From Caballeronia temeraria (GTDB lineage Bacteria; Pseudomonadota; Gammaproteobacteria; Burkholderiales; Burkholderiaceae): 64,000 nucleotides of DNA. This document shows, piece after piece, positions 55,758 to 64,000 of this stretch. The notes beneath the pieces were generated by a model. The model saw only the letters and a list, made by a program, of their open reading frames with translations. It was not told the origin of the DNA and did no database searches. Numbering within the stretch: the stretch's first letter is position 1; each line of letters starts with the position of its first letter. The translations under genes and the position numbers were made by a program. Location of the stretch: positions 1 to 64,000 of the forward strand of contig NZ_FCOI02000027.1 in assembly GCF_001544795.2 (NCBI RefSeq), in the 5' to 3' direction.

Positions 55758-56843
55758 ATGTCCGCCATGATTACCGTCAACGTCGAACTGGGCGAGCGCG
55801 CCTATCCCATTCATATCGGTGCGGGCCTGATCGGCCGCACGGAGCTTTTTGCGCCGCATATCAAGGGCGCGTCCGTGGCGATCGTCACGAACTCGACCGT
55901 CGATCCGCTCTACGGCGACCCGTTGCGCGCCGCGCTCGAGCCGCTCGGCAAGCAGGTGACGACCGTTGTCCTGCCCGACGGCGAGGCGCACAAGAACTGG
56001 GAAACGCTCAACACGATCTTCGACGCGCTCCTCACCGGACGCGCCGATCGCAAGACCACGCTGATCGCGCTCGGCGGCGGTGTCGTTGGCGACATGACGG
56101 GCTTTGCCGCCGCGTGCTACATGCGCGGCGTGCCGTTCATCCAGGTGCCGACCACGCTGCTGTCGCAAGTCGATTCGTCGGTGGGCGGCAAGACGGGCAT
56201 CAACCATCCGCTCGGCAAGAACATGATCGGCGCGTTCTATCAGCCGCAGGCGGTGATCGCGGACATCGGCGCGCTGCATACGCTGCCGGAACGCGAACTC
56301 GCGGCGGGCATCGCGGAAGTCATCAAGACGGCCGCGATCAAGGACGCCGAGTTCTTCGACTGGATCGAAAGCCATATCGACGCGCTGAATCGCCGCGACG
56401 ACGAAGCCCTGGCGCACGCGGTCAAGCGTTCGTGCGAGATCAAGGCATCGGTGGTTGCGTCGGACGAACGCGAAGGCGGCCAGCGCGCGATCCTCAATTT
56501 CGGCCACACGTTCGGACATGCGATCGAAGCCGGGCTCGGCTACGGCGAATGGCTGCACGGCGAGGCAGTCGGTTGCGGCATGGTGATGGCGGCGGATCTC
56601 TCCGTGCGGCTCGGCAGGCTCGACGAAGCCGCGCGCCAGCGGCTCGTGCGCGTGATCGAGGCGGCGAAACTGCCGGTCACGGCGCCCAGACTCGGCGACG
56701 ACCGCTATGTCGATCTGATGAAAGTCGACAAAAAAGCCGAAGCCGGCGAGATCAAATTCATTCTGCTGACCCGCTTCGGCGCGACCGAGATCACGGGTGC
56801 GCCCGATCAGGCCGTGCGCGCAACGCTCGCAGCCAGCGTCTGA
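55758..56843 (+). CDS. aroB: 3-dehydroquinate synthase
   Basis: Cyclises DAHP to 3-dehydroquinate, using NAD and a divalent metal. The protein has 361 residues with NAD-binding [13 protein letters not shown], the [19 protein letters not shown] substrate motif, and metal-ligand histidines in [10 protein letters not shown] and WLHGEAV. It follows aroK by seven bases; the two act in the shikimate pathway. Confidence 0.97.
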   Translation: MSAMITVNVELGERAYPIHIGAGLIGRTELFAPHIKGASVAIVTNSTVDPLYGDPLRAALEPLGKQVTTVVLPDGEAHKNWETLNTIFDALLTGRADRKTTLIALGGGVVGDMTGFAAACYMRGVPFIQVPTTLLSQVDSSVGGKTGINHPLGKNMIGAFYQPQAVIADIGALHTLPERELAAGIAEVIKTAAIKDAEFFDWIESHIDALNRRDDEALAHAVKRSCEIKASVVASDEREGGQRAILNFGHTFGHAIEAGLGYGEWLHGEAVGCGMVMAADLSVRLGRLDEAARQRLVRVIEAAKLPVTAPRLGDDRYVDLMKVDKKAEAGEIKFILLTRFGATEITGAPDQAVRATLAASV

Positions 56844-56885
56844 TCCGCGAGCGGCGGCCAGAACCAATACGATTCGGAGCAGCCG

Positions 56886-58106
56886 GTGAGCGAAAAAGAA
56901 CAGCAACTTCCGCCGGGCGCGCCATCGGCGCTCGACCTCGAAGCGCATCTCGCGCCGTATGCGGCGCACGCGTCGCAATCGCGCGGACGGCGCTTCGCCG
57001 AAACGCCGCCCGCGGCGCGCACCGAGTTCCAGCGCGATCGCGACCGCATCGTGCATTCGACCGCGTTTCGCCGCCTCGAATACAAGACGCAGGTCTTCGT
57101 CAATCACGAAGGCGACCTGTTTCGCACGCGTCTCACGCATAGCCTCGAAGTCGCGCAGATCGCGCGTTCCGTCGCGCGCAATCTGCGGCTGAACGAGGAT
57201 CTCGTCGAAGCCATTTCGCTGGCGCACGATCTCGGCCATACGCCGTTCGGGCATGCCGGGCAGGACGCGCTGCACGATTGCATGCGCGACCACGGCGGCT
57301 TCGAGCACAATCTGCAAAGTCTCGCGGTGGTCGATCAGCTCGAAGAGCACTACGGCGCATTCAACGGCCTGAATCTGTGCTTCGAGACGCGCGAGGGCAT
57401 TCTCAAGCACTGCTCGCGCGAGAACGCGCGCAAGCTCGGCGATCTCGGCGAGCGCTTTCTCACGGGCAAGCAGCCGTCGCTGGAAGCGCAGATCGCCAAT
57501 GTCGCCGATGAAATCGCGTACAACAACCACGACGTCGACGACGGCCTGCGTTCCGGCCTCATCACGCTCGAACAGCTTTCCGAAGTAAGCCTCTGGCACA
57601 CGCATTTCGACGCGGCGCGCGCGGAATATCCGGACATCGAAGGGCGCAGGCTCATTCACGAAACCATCCGCCGCATCATCAATACGCTGATCGTCGATCT
57701 GATCGAAGCGACGAACCGCAATCTCGAACGTCTCGCGCCGCAGTCGGTCGACGACGTGCGCAACGCGCCGGCGCTCGTCGCCCACAGCGATGAAGTCGCG
57801 GCGCAGGCCGCGCAGCTCAAGCGCTTTCTGTTCAAGAACCTCTACCGGCACTATCGCGTGATGCGCATGGCCAACAAGGCGAAGCGCGTCGTGACGGGGC
57901 TTTTCGAAGCCTTCACAGACGATCCGCGTCTTCTGCCGCCCGCCTATCAGGCGCGCGGACCGGTGGCGGAGGAATCGGCGAACGACGCGCCTTCGTCGAG
58001 CCACGACAGTTCGCAGGCGCGGCTTATCGCGCATTACATCGCGGGCATGACGGACCGTTATGCACTGAAGGAGTATCAACGACTGTTTGTCATCGACAAC
58101 AACTAA
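56886..58106 (+). CDS. dgt: Deoxyguanosinetriphosphate triphosphohydrolase-like protein
   Basis: An HD-domain enzyme of the dGTPase family that splits dNTPs to nucleoside and triphosphate. The protein has 406 residues and a GTG start. Metal-binding HD residues are in [13 protein letters not shown] and [15 protein letters not shown], with a further [14 protein letters not shown]. The length and motifs fit the bacterial dGTPase-like (type 2) group, for which substrate preference varies. It is downstream of aroB, as in many betaproteobacteria. Confidence 0.94.
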   Translation: MSEKEQQLPPGAPSALDLEAHLAPYAAHASQSRGRRFAETPPAARTEFQRDRDRIVHSTAFRRLEYKTQVFVNHEGDLFRTRLTHSLEVAQIARSVARNLRLNEDLVEAISLAHDLGHTPFGHAGQDALHDCMRDHGGFEHNLQSLAVVDQLEEHYGAFNGLNLCFETREGILKHCSRENARKLGDLGERFLTGKQPSLEAQIANVADEIAYNNHDVDDGLRSGLITLEQLSEVSLWHTHFDAARAEYPDIEGRRLIHETIRRIINTLIVDLIEATNRNLERLAPQSVDDVRNAPALVAHSDEVAAQAAQLKRFLFKNLYRHYRVMRMANKAKRVVTGLFEAFTDDPRLLPPAYQARGPVAEESANDAPSSSHDSSQARLIAHYIAGMTDRYALKEYQRLFVIDNN

Positions 58107-58150
58107 TATCGCGCGTTTCCAAGCGCGAATTCCATGAAGGAGACTCATCG

Positions 58151-59476
58151 ATGAGCTGTAAGCCTTTGTTCCGCACGATCTCGGCCGCGGCTGTTCTGGC
58201 CTTCGGCATCAGCACCGCCGCGCACGCCGCGACGGAAATCCAGTTCTGGCATGCGATGGAGGCCGCGCTCGGCGAGCGCGTGAACGACATCGCCAACGAT
58301 TTCAACAAGTCGCAGAGCGATTACAAGATCGTCCCCGTGTTCAAGGGCACGTATGACCAGGCGCTCGCGGCGGGCATCGCGGCGTATCGCAGCGGCAATG
58401 CGCCCGCGATCCTGCAGGTCTACGAAGTCGGCACCGCGACGATGATGCAGGCGAAGAAGGCCGTCATCCCGGTCTCCGACGTGTTCAAGCAAGCCGGCGT
58501 GCCGCTCGACGAAAAGGCGTTCGTGCCGACCATCGCCGGCTACTACAGCGACGCAAAGACCGGCCATCTGATCTCGATGCCGTTCAACAGCTCGACGCCC
58601 GTCCTCTACTACAACAAGGACGCGTTCAAGAAGGCCGGCCTCGATCCGAACCAGCCGCCGAAAACCTGGGCCGATGTCGAAGCCGACGCCAAGAAGCTGA
58701 AGGCCGCGGGCTACTCGTGCGGCTATTCGTCGGGCTGGCAGAGCTGGATTCAGCTCGAGAACTACAGCGCGTGGCATGCCGCGCCGTTCGCGACGAAGAA
58801 CAACGGCTTCGACGGCCTCGATGCCCAGCTCGAATTCAACAAACCGTTGCAGGTCGCGCATATCCAGTTCCTGCAGAACATGGCGAAGGAAGGCACGTTC
58901 ACGTATGTCGGCCGCAAGGACGAGCCGGTGTCGAAGTTCTATAGCGGCGATTGCGGGATCATCACGAACTCGTCGGGCTCGCGCGCGACCATCGCCAAAT
59001 TCGCGAAGTTCGATTACGGCGTCGGCATGATGCCGTACGACGCGAGCGTGAAGGGCGCGCCGCAGAACGCGATCATCGGCGGCGCGAGTCTGTGGGTGTT
59101 GTCGGGCAAGGATCCGGCCGTCTACAAGGGCGTCGCGAAGTTTCTCGCGTATCTGTCGACGCCGGAAGTCGCGGCGAAGTGGCATCAGGACACGGGCTAT
59201 CTGCCGGTCACGCAGGCCGCGTACGAACTCACGCGAAAGCAGGGCTTCTACGACAAGAACCCCGGCGCCGACATCGCGATCAGGCAGATGCTGAACAAGC
59301 CGCCGCTGCCGTACACGAAGGGCTTGCGCCTCGGCAACATGCCGCAGATCCGCACGATCGTCGACGAAGAACTCGAGCAGGTCTGGGCCGAGAAGAAGAC
59401 GCCGCAACAGGCGCTCGACGCATCGGTGCAACGCGGCGACGAACTGCTGCGCCGCTTCGAGAAGGCCGGCAACTAA
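58151..59476 (+). CDS. ugpB: sn-glycerol-3-phosphate ABC transporter, periplasmic binding protein
   Basis: Captures glycerol-3-phosphate or glycerophosphodiesters for import. The 441-residue protein has a Sec signal peptide (1-26, ending AHA-ATE) and a family-1 solute-binding fold beginning [23 protein letters not shown] lies 5-9 bases upstream. It is followed by permeases, ATPase and phosphodiesterase, which supports the ugp assignment over other sugar transporters. Confidence 0.93.
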   Translation: MSCKPLFRTISAAAVLAFGISTAAHAATEIQFWHAMEAALGERVNDIANDFNKSQSDYKIVPVFKGTYDQALAAGIAAYRSGNAPAILQVYEVGTATMMQAKKAVIPVSDVFKQAGVPLDEKAFVPTIAGYYSDAKTGHLISMPFNSSTPVLYYNKDAFKKAGLDPNQPPKTWADVEADAKKLKAAGYSCGYSSGWQSWIQLENYSAWHAAPFATKNNGFDGLDAQLEFNKPLQVAHIQFLQNMAKEGTFTYVGRKDEPVSKFYSGDCGIITNSSGSRATIAKFAKFDYGVGMMPYDASVKGAPQNAIIGGASLWVLSGKDPAVYKGVAKFLAYLSTPEVAAKWHQDTGYLPVTQAAYELTRKQGFYDKNPGADIAIRQMLNKPPLPYTKGLRLGNMPQIRTIVDEELEQVWAEKKTPQQALDASVQRGDELLRRFEKAGN

Positions 59477-59482
59477 GCTCAC

Positions 59483-59508
59483 GCGCCCGCGTGTCAAAGC
59501 GCGGGCGC
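59483..59508 (+). other. GC-rich hairpin between ugpB and ugpA
   Basis: A perfect 9-bp stem GCGCCCGCG (59483-59491) with CGCGGGCGC (59500-59508) and an 8-nt loop, with no T-run. It lies right after the binding-protein gene. Such hairpins often protect the upstream mRNA so that the binding protein is made in excess. Confidence 0.8.
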
Positions 59509-59524
59509 ATCGGGAAATCAAAGC

Positions 59525-60409
59525 ATGGAAAAACGCTCTCGTTTCGATACGAGCGTCTTGCCGTATCTGCTCGTCGCGCCGCAGCTCGCGATCACCGCGC
59601 TCTTCTTTCTTTGGCCCGCGGGCGAGGCGCTCTGGCAGGCCACGCAAAGTCAGGATGCGTTCGGCACGTCGAGCGAATTTGTCGGCCTGGCGAACTTCAA
59701 ACAGTTGTTCGCCGATCCGCTCTATCTGTCGTCGTTCAACACGACGATGATCTTCTGCGCGCTCGTCACCGTGTCGGGCCTCGTGATCTCGCTGTTGCTC
59801 GCCGCATGCGCCGATCGCGTGACGCGCGGTGCGAAGGCGTATCAGACGCTGCTCATCTGGCCGTATGCGGTCGCGCCCGCGATCGCCGCCGTGCTGTGGT
59901 CGTTTCTGTTCAATCCGAGCATCGGGCTCGTCACGTATGCGCTGGGCAAGCAGGGCATCGTCTGGAATCACGCGTTGAACGGCACGCAGGCAATGTTCCT
60001 CGTCGTGCTCGCGTCGGTGTGGAAGCAGGTCAGCTACAACTTCCTGTTCTTCTATGCGGGCCTGCAGGCGATTCCGCAATCGCTGATCGAAGCCGCCGCC
60101 ATCGATGGCGCCGGACCCGTGCGCCGCTTCTTCGGCATTGCGTTGCCGCTCCTGTCGCCGACGTCGTTCTTTCTGCTCGTCGTGAATCTCGTCTACGCGT
60201 TCTTCGATACGTTCCCCGTCATCGATGCCGCGACCGGCGGCGGTCCCGCGCAATCGACCAAGACGCTCATCTACAAGATCTTCGCGGAAGGTTTCCAGGG
60301 ACTCGACATCGGCAGCTCGGGCGCGCAGTCGGTCGTGCTGATGGTGATCGTCATCGTGTTGACGGTGATCCAGTTCCGCTTCGTCGAACGCAGGGTGCAA
60401 TACTCATGA
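59525..60409 (+). CDS. ugpA: sn-glycerol-3-phosphate ABC transporter permease UgpA
   Basis: One of two membrane subunits of the importer. The 294-residue protein has six predicted helices and the permease EAA motif ([20 protein letters not shown]) that docks on the ATPase. The stop overlaps the ugpE start (ATGA). Confidence 0.94.
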   Translation: MEKRSRFDTSVLPYLLVAPQLAITALFFLWPAGEALWQATQSQDAFGTSSEFVGLANFKQLFADPLYLSSFNTTMIFCALVTVSGLVISLLLAACADRVTRGAKAYQTLLIWPYAVAPAIAAVLWSFLFNPSIGLVTYALGKQGIVWNHALNGTQAMFLVVLASVWKQVSYNFLFFYAGLQAIPQSLIEAAAIDGAGPVRRFFGIALPLLSPTSFFLLVVNLVYAFFDTFPVIDAATGGGPAQSTKTLIYKIFAEGFQGLDIGSSGAQSVVLMVIVIVLTVIQFRFVERRVQYS

Positions 60410-61251
60410 TCGAAAACCGTCGCGGCTTCGATATCTTCTGTCACGCGGTGCTGCTCGCGGGCGTCGCGCTGATCGTGTTTCCGGTGTATGTCGCGTTCTG
60501 CGCGGCCACGATGAACTCGAAGGAAGTGTTCAGCGTGCCGCTCTCGCTCGTGCCGAGCACGCATCTCTTCGAGAACATCGCGCATATCTGGACGTACGGC
60601 AGCGGCAACGCGGCCGCGCCGTTCGGCCTCATGCTGATGAACAGCCTCGTGATGGCGCTCGTGATTTCGATCGGCAAGATCGCGGTGTCGATCGTCTCCG
60701 CCTACGCGATCGTGTTCTTCCGTTTTCCGCTGAAGAACCTCGCGTTCTGGCTCATCTTCATCACGTTGATGCTGCCCGTCGAAGTGCGCATTTTTCCGAC
60801 GGTTCAGGTCGTCTCGTCGATGCATCTGTCGAACACGTATGCCGGGCTGACGCTGCCGCTGATCGCATCCGCGACGGCGACGTTTCTCTTCCGCCAGTTC
60901 TTCATGACGCTGCCCAACGAGCTGATGGAAGCGGCGCGCATCGACGGCGCGGGACCGCTGCGTTTTTTCTGGGACGTCGTGCTGCCGCTTTCGAAGACGA
61001 ACATCGCGGCGCTTTTCGTCATCACGTTCATCTACGGCTGGAATCAGTATCTCTGGCCGATCCTCATCACCAACGAAGTGTCGCTTCAGACGGCGGTGGT
61101 CGGCATCAAGAGCATGATCGCGTCGGGCGATACCGCGACCGAATGGCATCTCGTGATGACGGCGACGCTGCTCGCGATGCTGCCGCCGCTCGCGGTCGTG
61201 CTGACGATGCAGCGCTGGTTCGTGCGCGGACTCGTGGACTCTGAAAAATAA
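60406..61251 (+). CDS. ugpE: sn-glycerol-3-phosphate ABC transporter permease UgpE
   Basis: Second permease subunit. The protein has 281 residues from ATG 60406, overlapping the ugpA stop by four bases. Six helices and the EAA motif [20 protein letters not shown] are present; the [10 protein letters not shown] segment is typical of this permease family. Confidence 0.94.
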   Translation: MIENRRGFDIFCHAVLLAGVALIVFPVYVAFCAATMNSKEVFSVPLSLVPSTHLFENIAHIWTYGSGNAAAPFGLMLMNSLVMALVISIGKIAVSIVSAYAIVFFRFPLKNLAFWLIFITLMLPVEVRIFPTVQVVSSMHLSNTYAGLTLPLIASATATFLFRQFFMTLPNELMEAARIDGAGPLRFFWDVVLPLSKTNIAALFVITFIYGWNQYLWPILITNEVSLQTAVVGIKSMIASGDTATEWHLVMTATLLAMLPPLAVVLTMQRWFVRGLVDSEK

Positions 61252-61260
61252 GGTTGATCG

Positions 61261-62346
61261 ATGGCCGCATTGAATCTCAAAAGCGTCAAGAAAACATACG
61301 ACGGTTCGAACTACGTGCTGCACGGCATCGATGTGGCGATCGAGGACGGCGAATTCGTCGTGATGGTCGGACCTTCAGGCTGCGGGAAGTCGACGCTGCT
61401 GCGCATGGTCGCGGGACTCGAAAGCGTGTCCGAAGGCGCGATCGAAATCGGCGGCAAGGTCGTGAACAAGCTGGAGCCGAAGGATCGCGATATTGCGATG
61501 GTTTTTCAGAACTACGCACTTTATCCGCACATGAGCGTCGCGCAGAATATGGCGTATGCGCTGAAGATTGGCGGCGCGGACAAGAAGACCATCGAGTCGC
61601 GCGTGGCGAATGCCGCGCGTATTCTCGAACTCGAGCATCTTCTTGCACGCAAGCCGCGCGAGTTGTCGGGCGGTCAGCGGCAACGTGTTGCAATGGGCCG
61701 TGCCATCGTGCGCGAACCTGCGGTGTTTTTGTTCGACGAACCGTTGTCGAATCTGGATGCGAAGCTTCGCGTGCAAATGCGCCTTGAAATTCAGCGTCTG
61801 CATGCGCGTCTCGCCACCACGAGCCTGTACGTCACGCACGATCAGATCGAAGCCATGACACTGGCGCAGCGCGTCATCGTGATGAACAAGGGCCACGCCG
61901 AGCAGATCGGCGCGCCGACCGAAGTGTACGAGCGTCCGGCCACCGTGTTCGTGGCGAGCTTTATCGGTTCGCCGGCCATGAATCTGCTCGAAGGCCGTCT
62001 GTCCGAAGACGGATCGACCTTCGAAGTAGCGGGCGGCGGCCCGAACCTGCCGGTCGCGGGCGCGAGCGGTGTGACGAGCGCCATGCACGGGCGCGAATGG
62101 ATCATTGGCATTCGTCCGGAGCATTTGACGCCCGGCAACGAGAACGCGCCGAGCGCGACGCTCGAAGTCGATTCGGCTGAACTGCTGGGCGCGGACAATC
62201 TCGCGCATGGCAAGTGGGGCAAGCATGACGTGGCGGCGCGGTTGCCGCATGAGCATCGTCCGCAGCGTGGCGAGCGGCTCGACGTATCGTTGCCGGCGCG
62301 GCATCTGCATTTTTTCGATCCGGCAACGGGACTGCGCGCGAACTAA
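61261..62346 (+). CDS. ugpC: sn-glycerol-3-phosphate ABC transporter ATP-binding protein UgpC
   Basis: Energises the importer. The 361-residue protein has Walker [10 protein letters not shown] (about 37-45), Q-loop [13 protein letters not shown], signature [14 protein letters not shown], Walker [13 protein letters not shown] and the H-loop. A C-terminal regulatory OB-type domain (about 240-361) is shared with MalK-type ATPases. Confidence 0.95.
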   Translation: MAALNLKSVKKTYDGSNYVLHGIDVAIEDGEFVVMVGPSGCGKSTLLRMVAGLESVSEGAIEIGGKVVNKLEPKDRDIAMVFQNYALYPHMSVAQNMAYALKIGGADKKTIESRVANAARILELEHLLARKPRELSGGQRQRVAMGRAIVREPAVFLFDEPLSNLDAKLRVQMRLEIQRLHARLATTSLYVTHDQIEAMTLAQRVIVMNKGHAEQIGAPTEVYERPATVFVASFIGSPAMNLLEGRLSEDGSTFEVAGGGPNLPVAGASGVTSAMHGREWIIGIRPEHLTPGNENAPSATLEVDSAELLGADNLAHGKWGKHDVAARLPHEHRPQRGERLDVSLPARHLHFFDPATGLRAN

Positions 62347-62359
62347 TGGAGGCGTTGCG

Positions 62360-63115
62360 ATGAGAACCTGGCCTTATCCCGCGATCGTTGCGCATCGTGG
62401 CGGCGGCAAGCTCGCGCCGGAGAACACGCTCGAAGCCATCGACACAGGCGCGCGTTTCGGCCACAAGATGATCGAGTTCGACGCGAAGCTTTCCGCCGAC
62501 GACATCGTATTCCTGCTGCACGACGACGCGGTGGATCGAACGTCGAACGGGCGCGGCGCGGCGAAAGCCATGACCTACGCGCAGCTGCGTTCGCTCGATG
62601 CGGGCAGTTGGTTCAGCGCGGAGTTCGCGAACGCGCACATGCCGACACTCGCGCAAGTGCATCAGCGATGCATGAAACATGAACTCGCGGCGAACATCGA
62701 GATCAAGCCGAGTCAGGGCCGCGACGTGGAAACAGGCGTGCTTGTCGCGCGCGAGGCGGCGCATTTGTGGGCGGATGCTGAGGTCGCGCCGCTGTTGTCA
62801 TCGTTTTCCTATGCGGCGCTGGAAGCCGCGCGTGATGTCGCGCCGGATCTTCCGCGAGGCATGCTGTACGAGCGCGTGCCTGCGAACTGGCGCGAGCAGA
62901 CTGCGGCGCTGTCGTGCGTTTCGCTGCACGCGAGCCATCGCGCGCTCAATCAGCCGCTCGTCACGCAAATCAAGGAGGCGGGCTTGCGCATCCTCGCCTA
63001 CACGGTGAACGATCCGGACCGCGCGCGCTTGCTTGCGCAATGGGGCGTCGATGCGATCTGTACGGATCGCATCGACATCATTGGCGCGGATTTTCTGGCG
63101 GTGTCGCCGGATTGA
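62360..63115 (+). CDS. ugpQ: Glycerophosphodiester phosphodiesterase
   Basis: Hydrolyses glycerophosphodiesters to glycerol-3-phosphate and an alcohol in the cytoplasm. The protein has 251 residues from ATG 62360, seven bases after GGAGG (62348-62352); the frame opens earlier inside ugpC but without similarity. GDPD catalytic motifs are AHRGGGKLAPENT (acid-base histidine), EFDAKLS and LLHDDAVDRTSNG. It is the last gene of the ugp operon and lets phosphodiesters taken up by UgpABCE be used. Confidence 0.96.
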   Translation: MRTWPYPAIVAHRGGGKLAPENTLEAIDTGARFGHKMIEFDAKLSADDIVFLLHDDAVDRTSNGRGAAKAMTYAQLRSLDAGSWFSAEFANAHMPTLAQVHQRCMKHELAANIEIKPSQGRDVETGVLVAREAAHLWADAEVAPLLSSFSYAALEAARDVAPDLPRGMLYERVPANWREQTAALSCVSLHASHRALNQPLVTQIKEAGLRILAYTVNDPDRARLLAQWGVDAICTDRIDIIGADFLAVSPD

Positions 63116-63133
63116 AACGTCAGCGTTGAAGCG

Positions 63134-63511
63134 TCAGCGCGCGCGAGCGAGCAGCACGCCCGCAACGAGCGCCAGCCCGCCGACGAGCGCAATCGTCTGC
63201 CAGGGCTTTTCGTGGAGGTAAGCGTCGGCGTCTTCGAGCGCGGCGCCCGCGCGTTGGCGCAGCACGGCGTGGGTATCGTTCAGACGCGCGCGGGCGTTGT
63301 CGAGGCGCTCGCTGATCTGCGCGCGCAGCGCGGCTGCATCGGCTGATGTGCCTTCGGCCAGCGTGCTTTCGAGTTCGCTCAGAAGAGTGCGGAGTTCGGA
63401 GCCGATATCCTCGGCCGCTTCACGACCATGCCGTGCCATGCGGCGCGCGCGGCGGCTCGTCGTGCTCCAGGAATCTCCGATGGCGTCTCGCGTATTAGGC
63501 AATGCGTTCAT
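63134..63511 (-). CDS. DUF883 family membrane-anchored protein (ElaB/YqjD-like)
   Basis: A 125-residue protein from ATG 63511, six bases after GGAG; the frame is open upstream but without coding signs. An amphipathic, Ala/Arg/Glu-rich helical region (about 15-95) is followed by a C-terminal helix TIALVGGLALVAGVLLARAR, the layout of E. coli YqjD and ElaB. Those proteins tether ribosomes to the inner membrane in stationary phase; whether this one does is unknown. Confidence 0.88.
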   Translation of the reverse strand: MNALPNTRDAIGDSWSTTSRRARRMARHGREAAEDIGSELRTLLSELESTLAEGTSADAAALRAQISERLDNARARLNDTHAVLRQRAGAALEDADAYLHEKPWQTIALVGGLALVAGVLLARAR

Positions 63512-63714
63512 AGATCGCTCCGTCGATGGATGAGTCGTGGATGGCCCGCATCGATAGCGGGGAAACTTATCATGCAGCAAATTCGATGCCGGTGCTGCGA
63601 CTTTGCGCAATGTCTCGGGAAGCGTAACCGCGCCACATTTAATGCACGCGGTGACGCGTAAGAAGTGCAAGCAGTTTCGTCTCGCAGAGGTCACATTTAC
63701 AAGCGCGATGCAAA

Positions 63715-63750
63715 AGATAACGCCGGCATCAAATCATGCCGGCGTTATCT
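63715..63750 (-). terminator. Terminator of the ompW-like gene
   Basis: A perfect 15-bp stem AGATAACGCCGGCAT (63715-63729) with 63736-63750 and a 6-nt loop. On the minus strand it is followed by TTTTG and lies 55 bases after the OmpW-like stop. T-rich sequence on the other side may allow bidirectional use. The rest of the 293-base gap (63512-63804) holds no gene that I can see. Confidence 0.88.
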
Positions 63751-63804
63751 TTCTTTCTGCGATCACGCTTAAATCGTAGTTACATGCTTATGAGCAGTTC
63801 GACT

Positions 63805-64000
63805 TCAGAAGCGATAGCCTACGCGCAGATATGTGACGATCGGATTCAGCGTGATTTTTGCCTGCGATTGAACATTGAGCGTGCCGACCGGCGTTTGAGC
63901 TTGCGTGTTCAACTTCGCCGTGGCCTTCAACGGAATGAACGAGACAGAGAAACCCGCGAACCAATGCTCTGTGAAATTGTAAGTCGCGCCGACATTAAAC
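63805..64000 (-). CDS. ompW: OmpW family outer membrane protein, C-terminal part
   Basis: The minus strand encodes the last 64 residues of an outer-membrane beta-barrel; the rest lies beyond position 64000. Alternating polar/hydrophobic strands (YNFTEHWFAGFSVSFIPLKA), LNPIVTYLRVGYRF and a terminal phenylalanine are the OmpW ending and the barrel-insertion signature. OmpW forms a small 8-stranded channel for hydrophobic compounds. Confidence 0.85.
   Translation of the reverse strand, partial: FNVGATYNFTEHWFAGFSVSFIPLKATAKLNTQAQTPVGTLNVQSQAKITLNPIVTYLRVGYRF

Overview
The window is a GC-rich chromosomal segment from a betaproteobacterium of the Burkholderiaceae. The gene order, the protein sequences and the mixed GTG/TTG starts look most like the Paraburkholderia/Caballeronia/Burkholderia group; the genus is an inference. 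Nearly everything is core housekeeping. I see no insertion sequence, integrase, prophage, CRISPR array or toxin/defence island.

Region 1 (1-14.2 kb): the 3' end of a 5S rRNA gene with its terminator, then a clear sigma70-type promoter driving tRNA-Tyr, tRNA-Gly, tRNA-Thr and the first tuf gene. Next come tRNA-Trp, secE, nusG, rplK, rplA, rplJ, rplL, rpoB and rpoC, closed by a strong terminator. An L10-type leader precedes rplJ. Three stacked hairpins (an attenuator and a possible RNase III site) separate rplL from rpoB.

Region 2 (14.3-35.8 kb): recQ, then the str operon (rpsL, rpsG, fusA, second tuf), S10 (rpsJ to rpsQ), spc (rplN to rpmJ) and alpha (rpsM to rplQ), all on the plus strand. 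Three promoters, ahead of rplC, rplN and rplQ, are built into perfect or near-perfect inverted repeats. They look like combined terminator-promoter punctuation marks and are the most distinctive regulatory feature of the window.

Region 3 (35.8-48.4 kb): cutA, dsbD, hemB(-), engB(-), a dihaem cytochrome c4, the System II cytochrome c maturation pair resB/ccsA, the periplasmic methionine sulfoxide reductase msrP/msrQ, lysA(-), lptM(-) and cyaY. The theme is haem, cytochrome and envelope redox. An orphan plus-strand terminator between hemB and engB may mark an unannotated small RNA.

Region 4 (48.4-58.1 kb): penicillin-binding protein 1A (-) diverges from a compact type IV pilus operon, pilM-pilN-pilO/P-pilQ, with four-base start/stop overlaps. 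The third gene looks like a PilO-PilP fusion, and PilQ is short. aroK, aroB and dgt follow.

Region 5 (58.1-64 kb): a glycerol-3-phosphate ABC importer with its phosphodiesterase (ugpB, ugpA, ugpE, ugpC, ugpQ), a DUF883 membrane-anchored protein (-), and the 3' end of an OmpW-family porin gene (-) that runs off the window.
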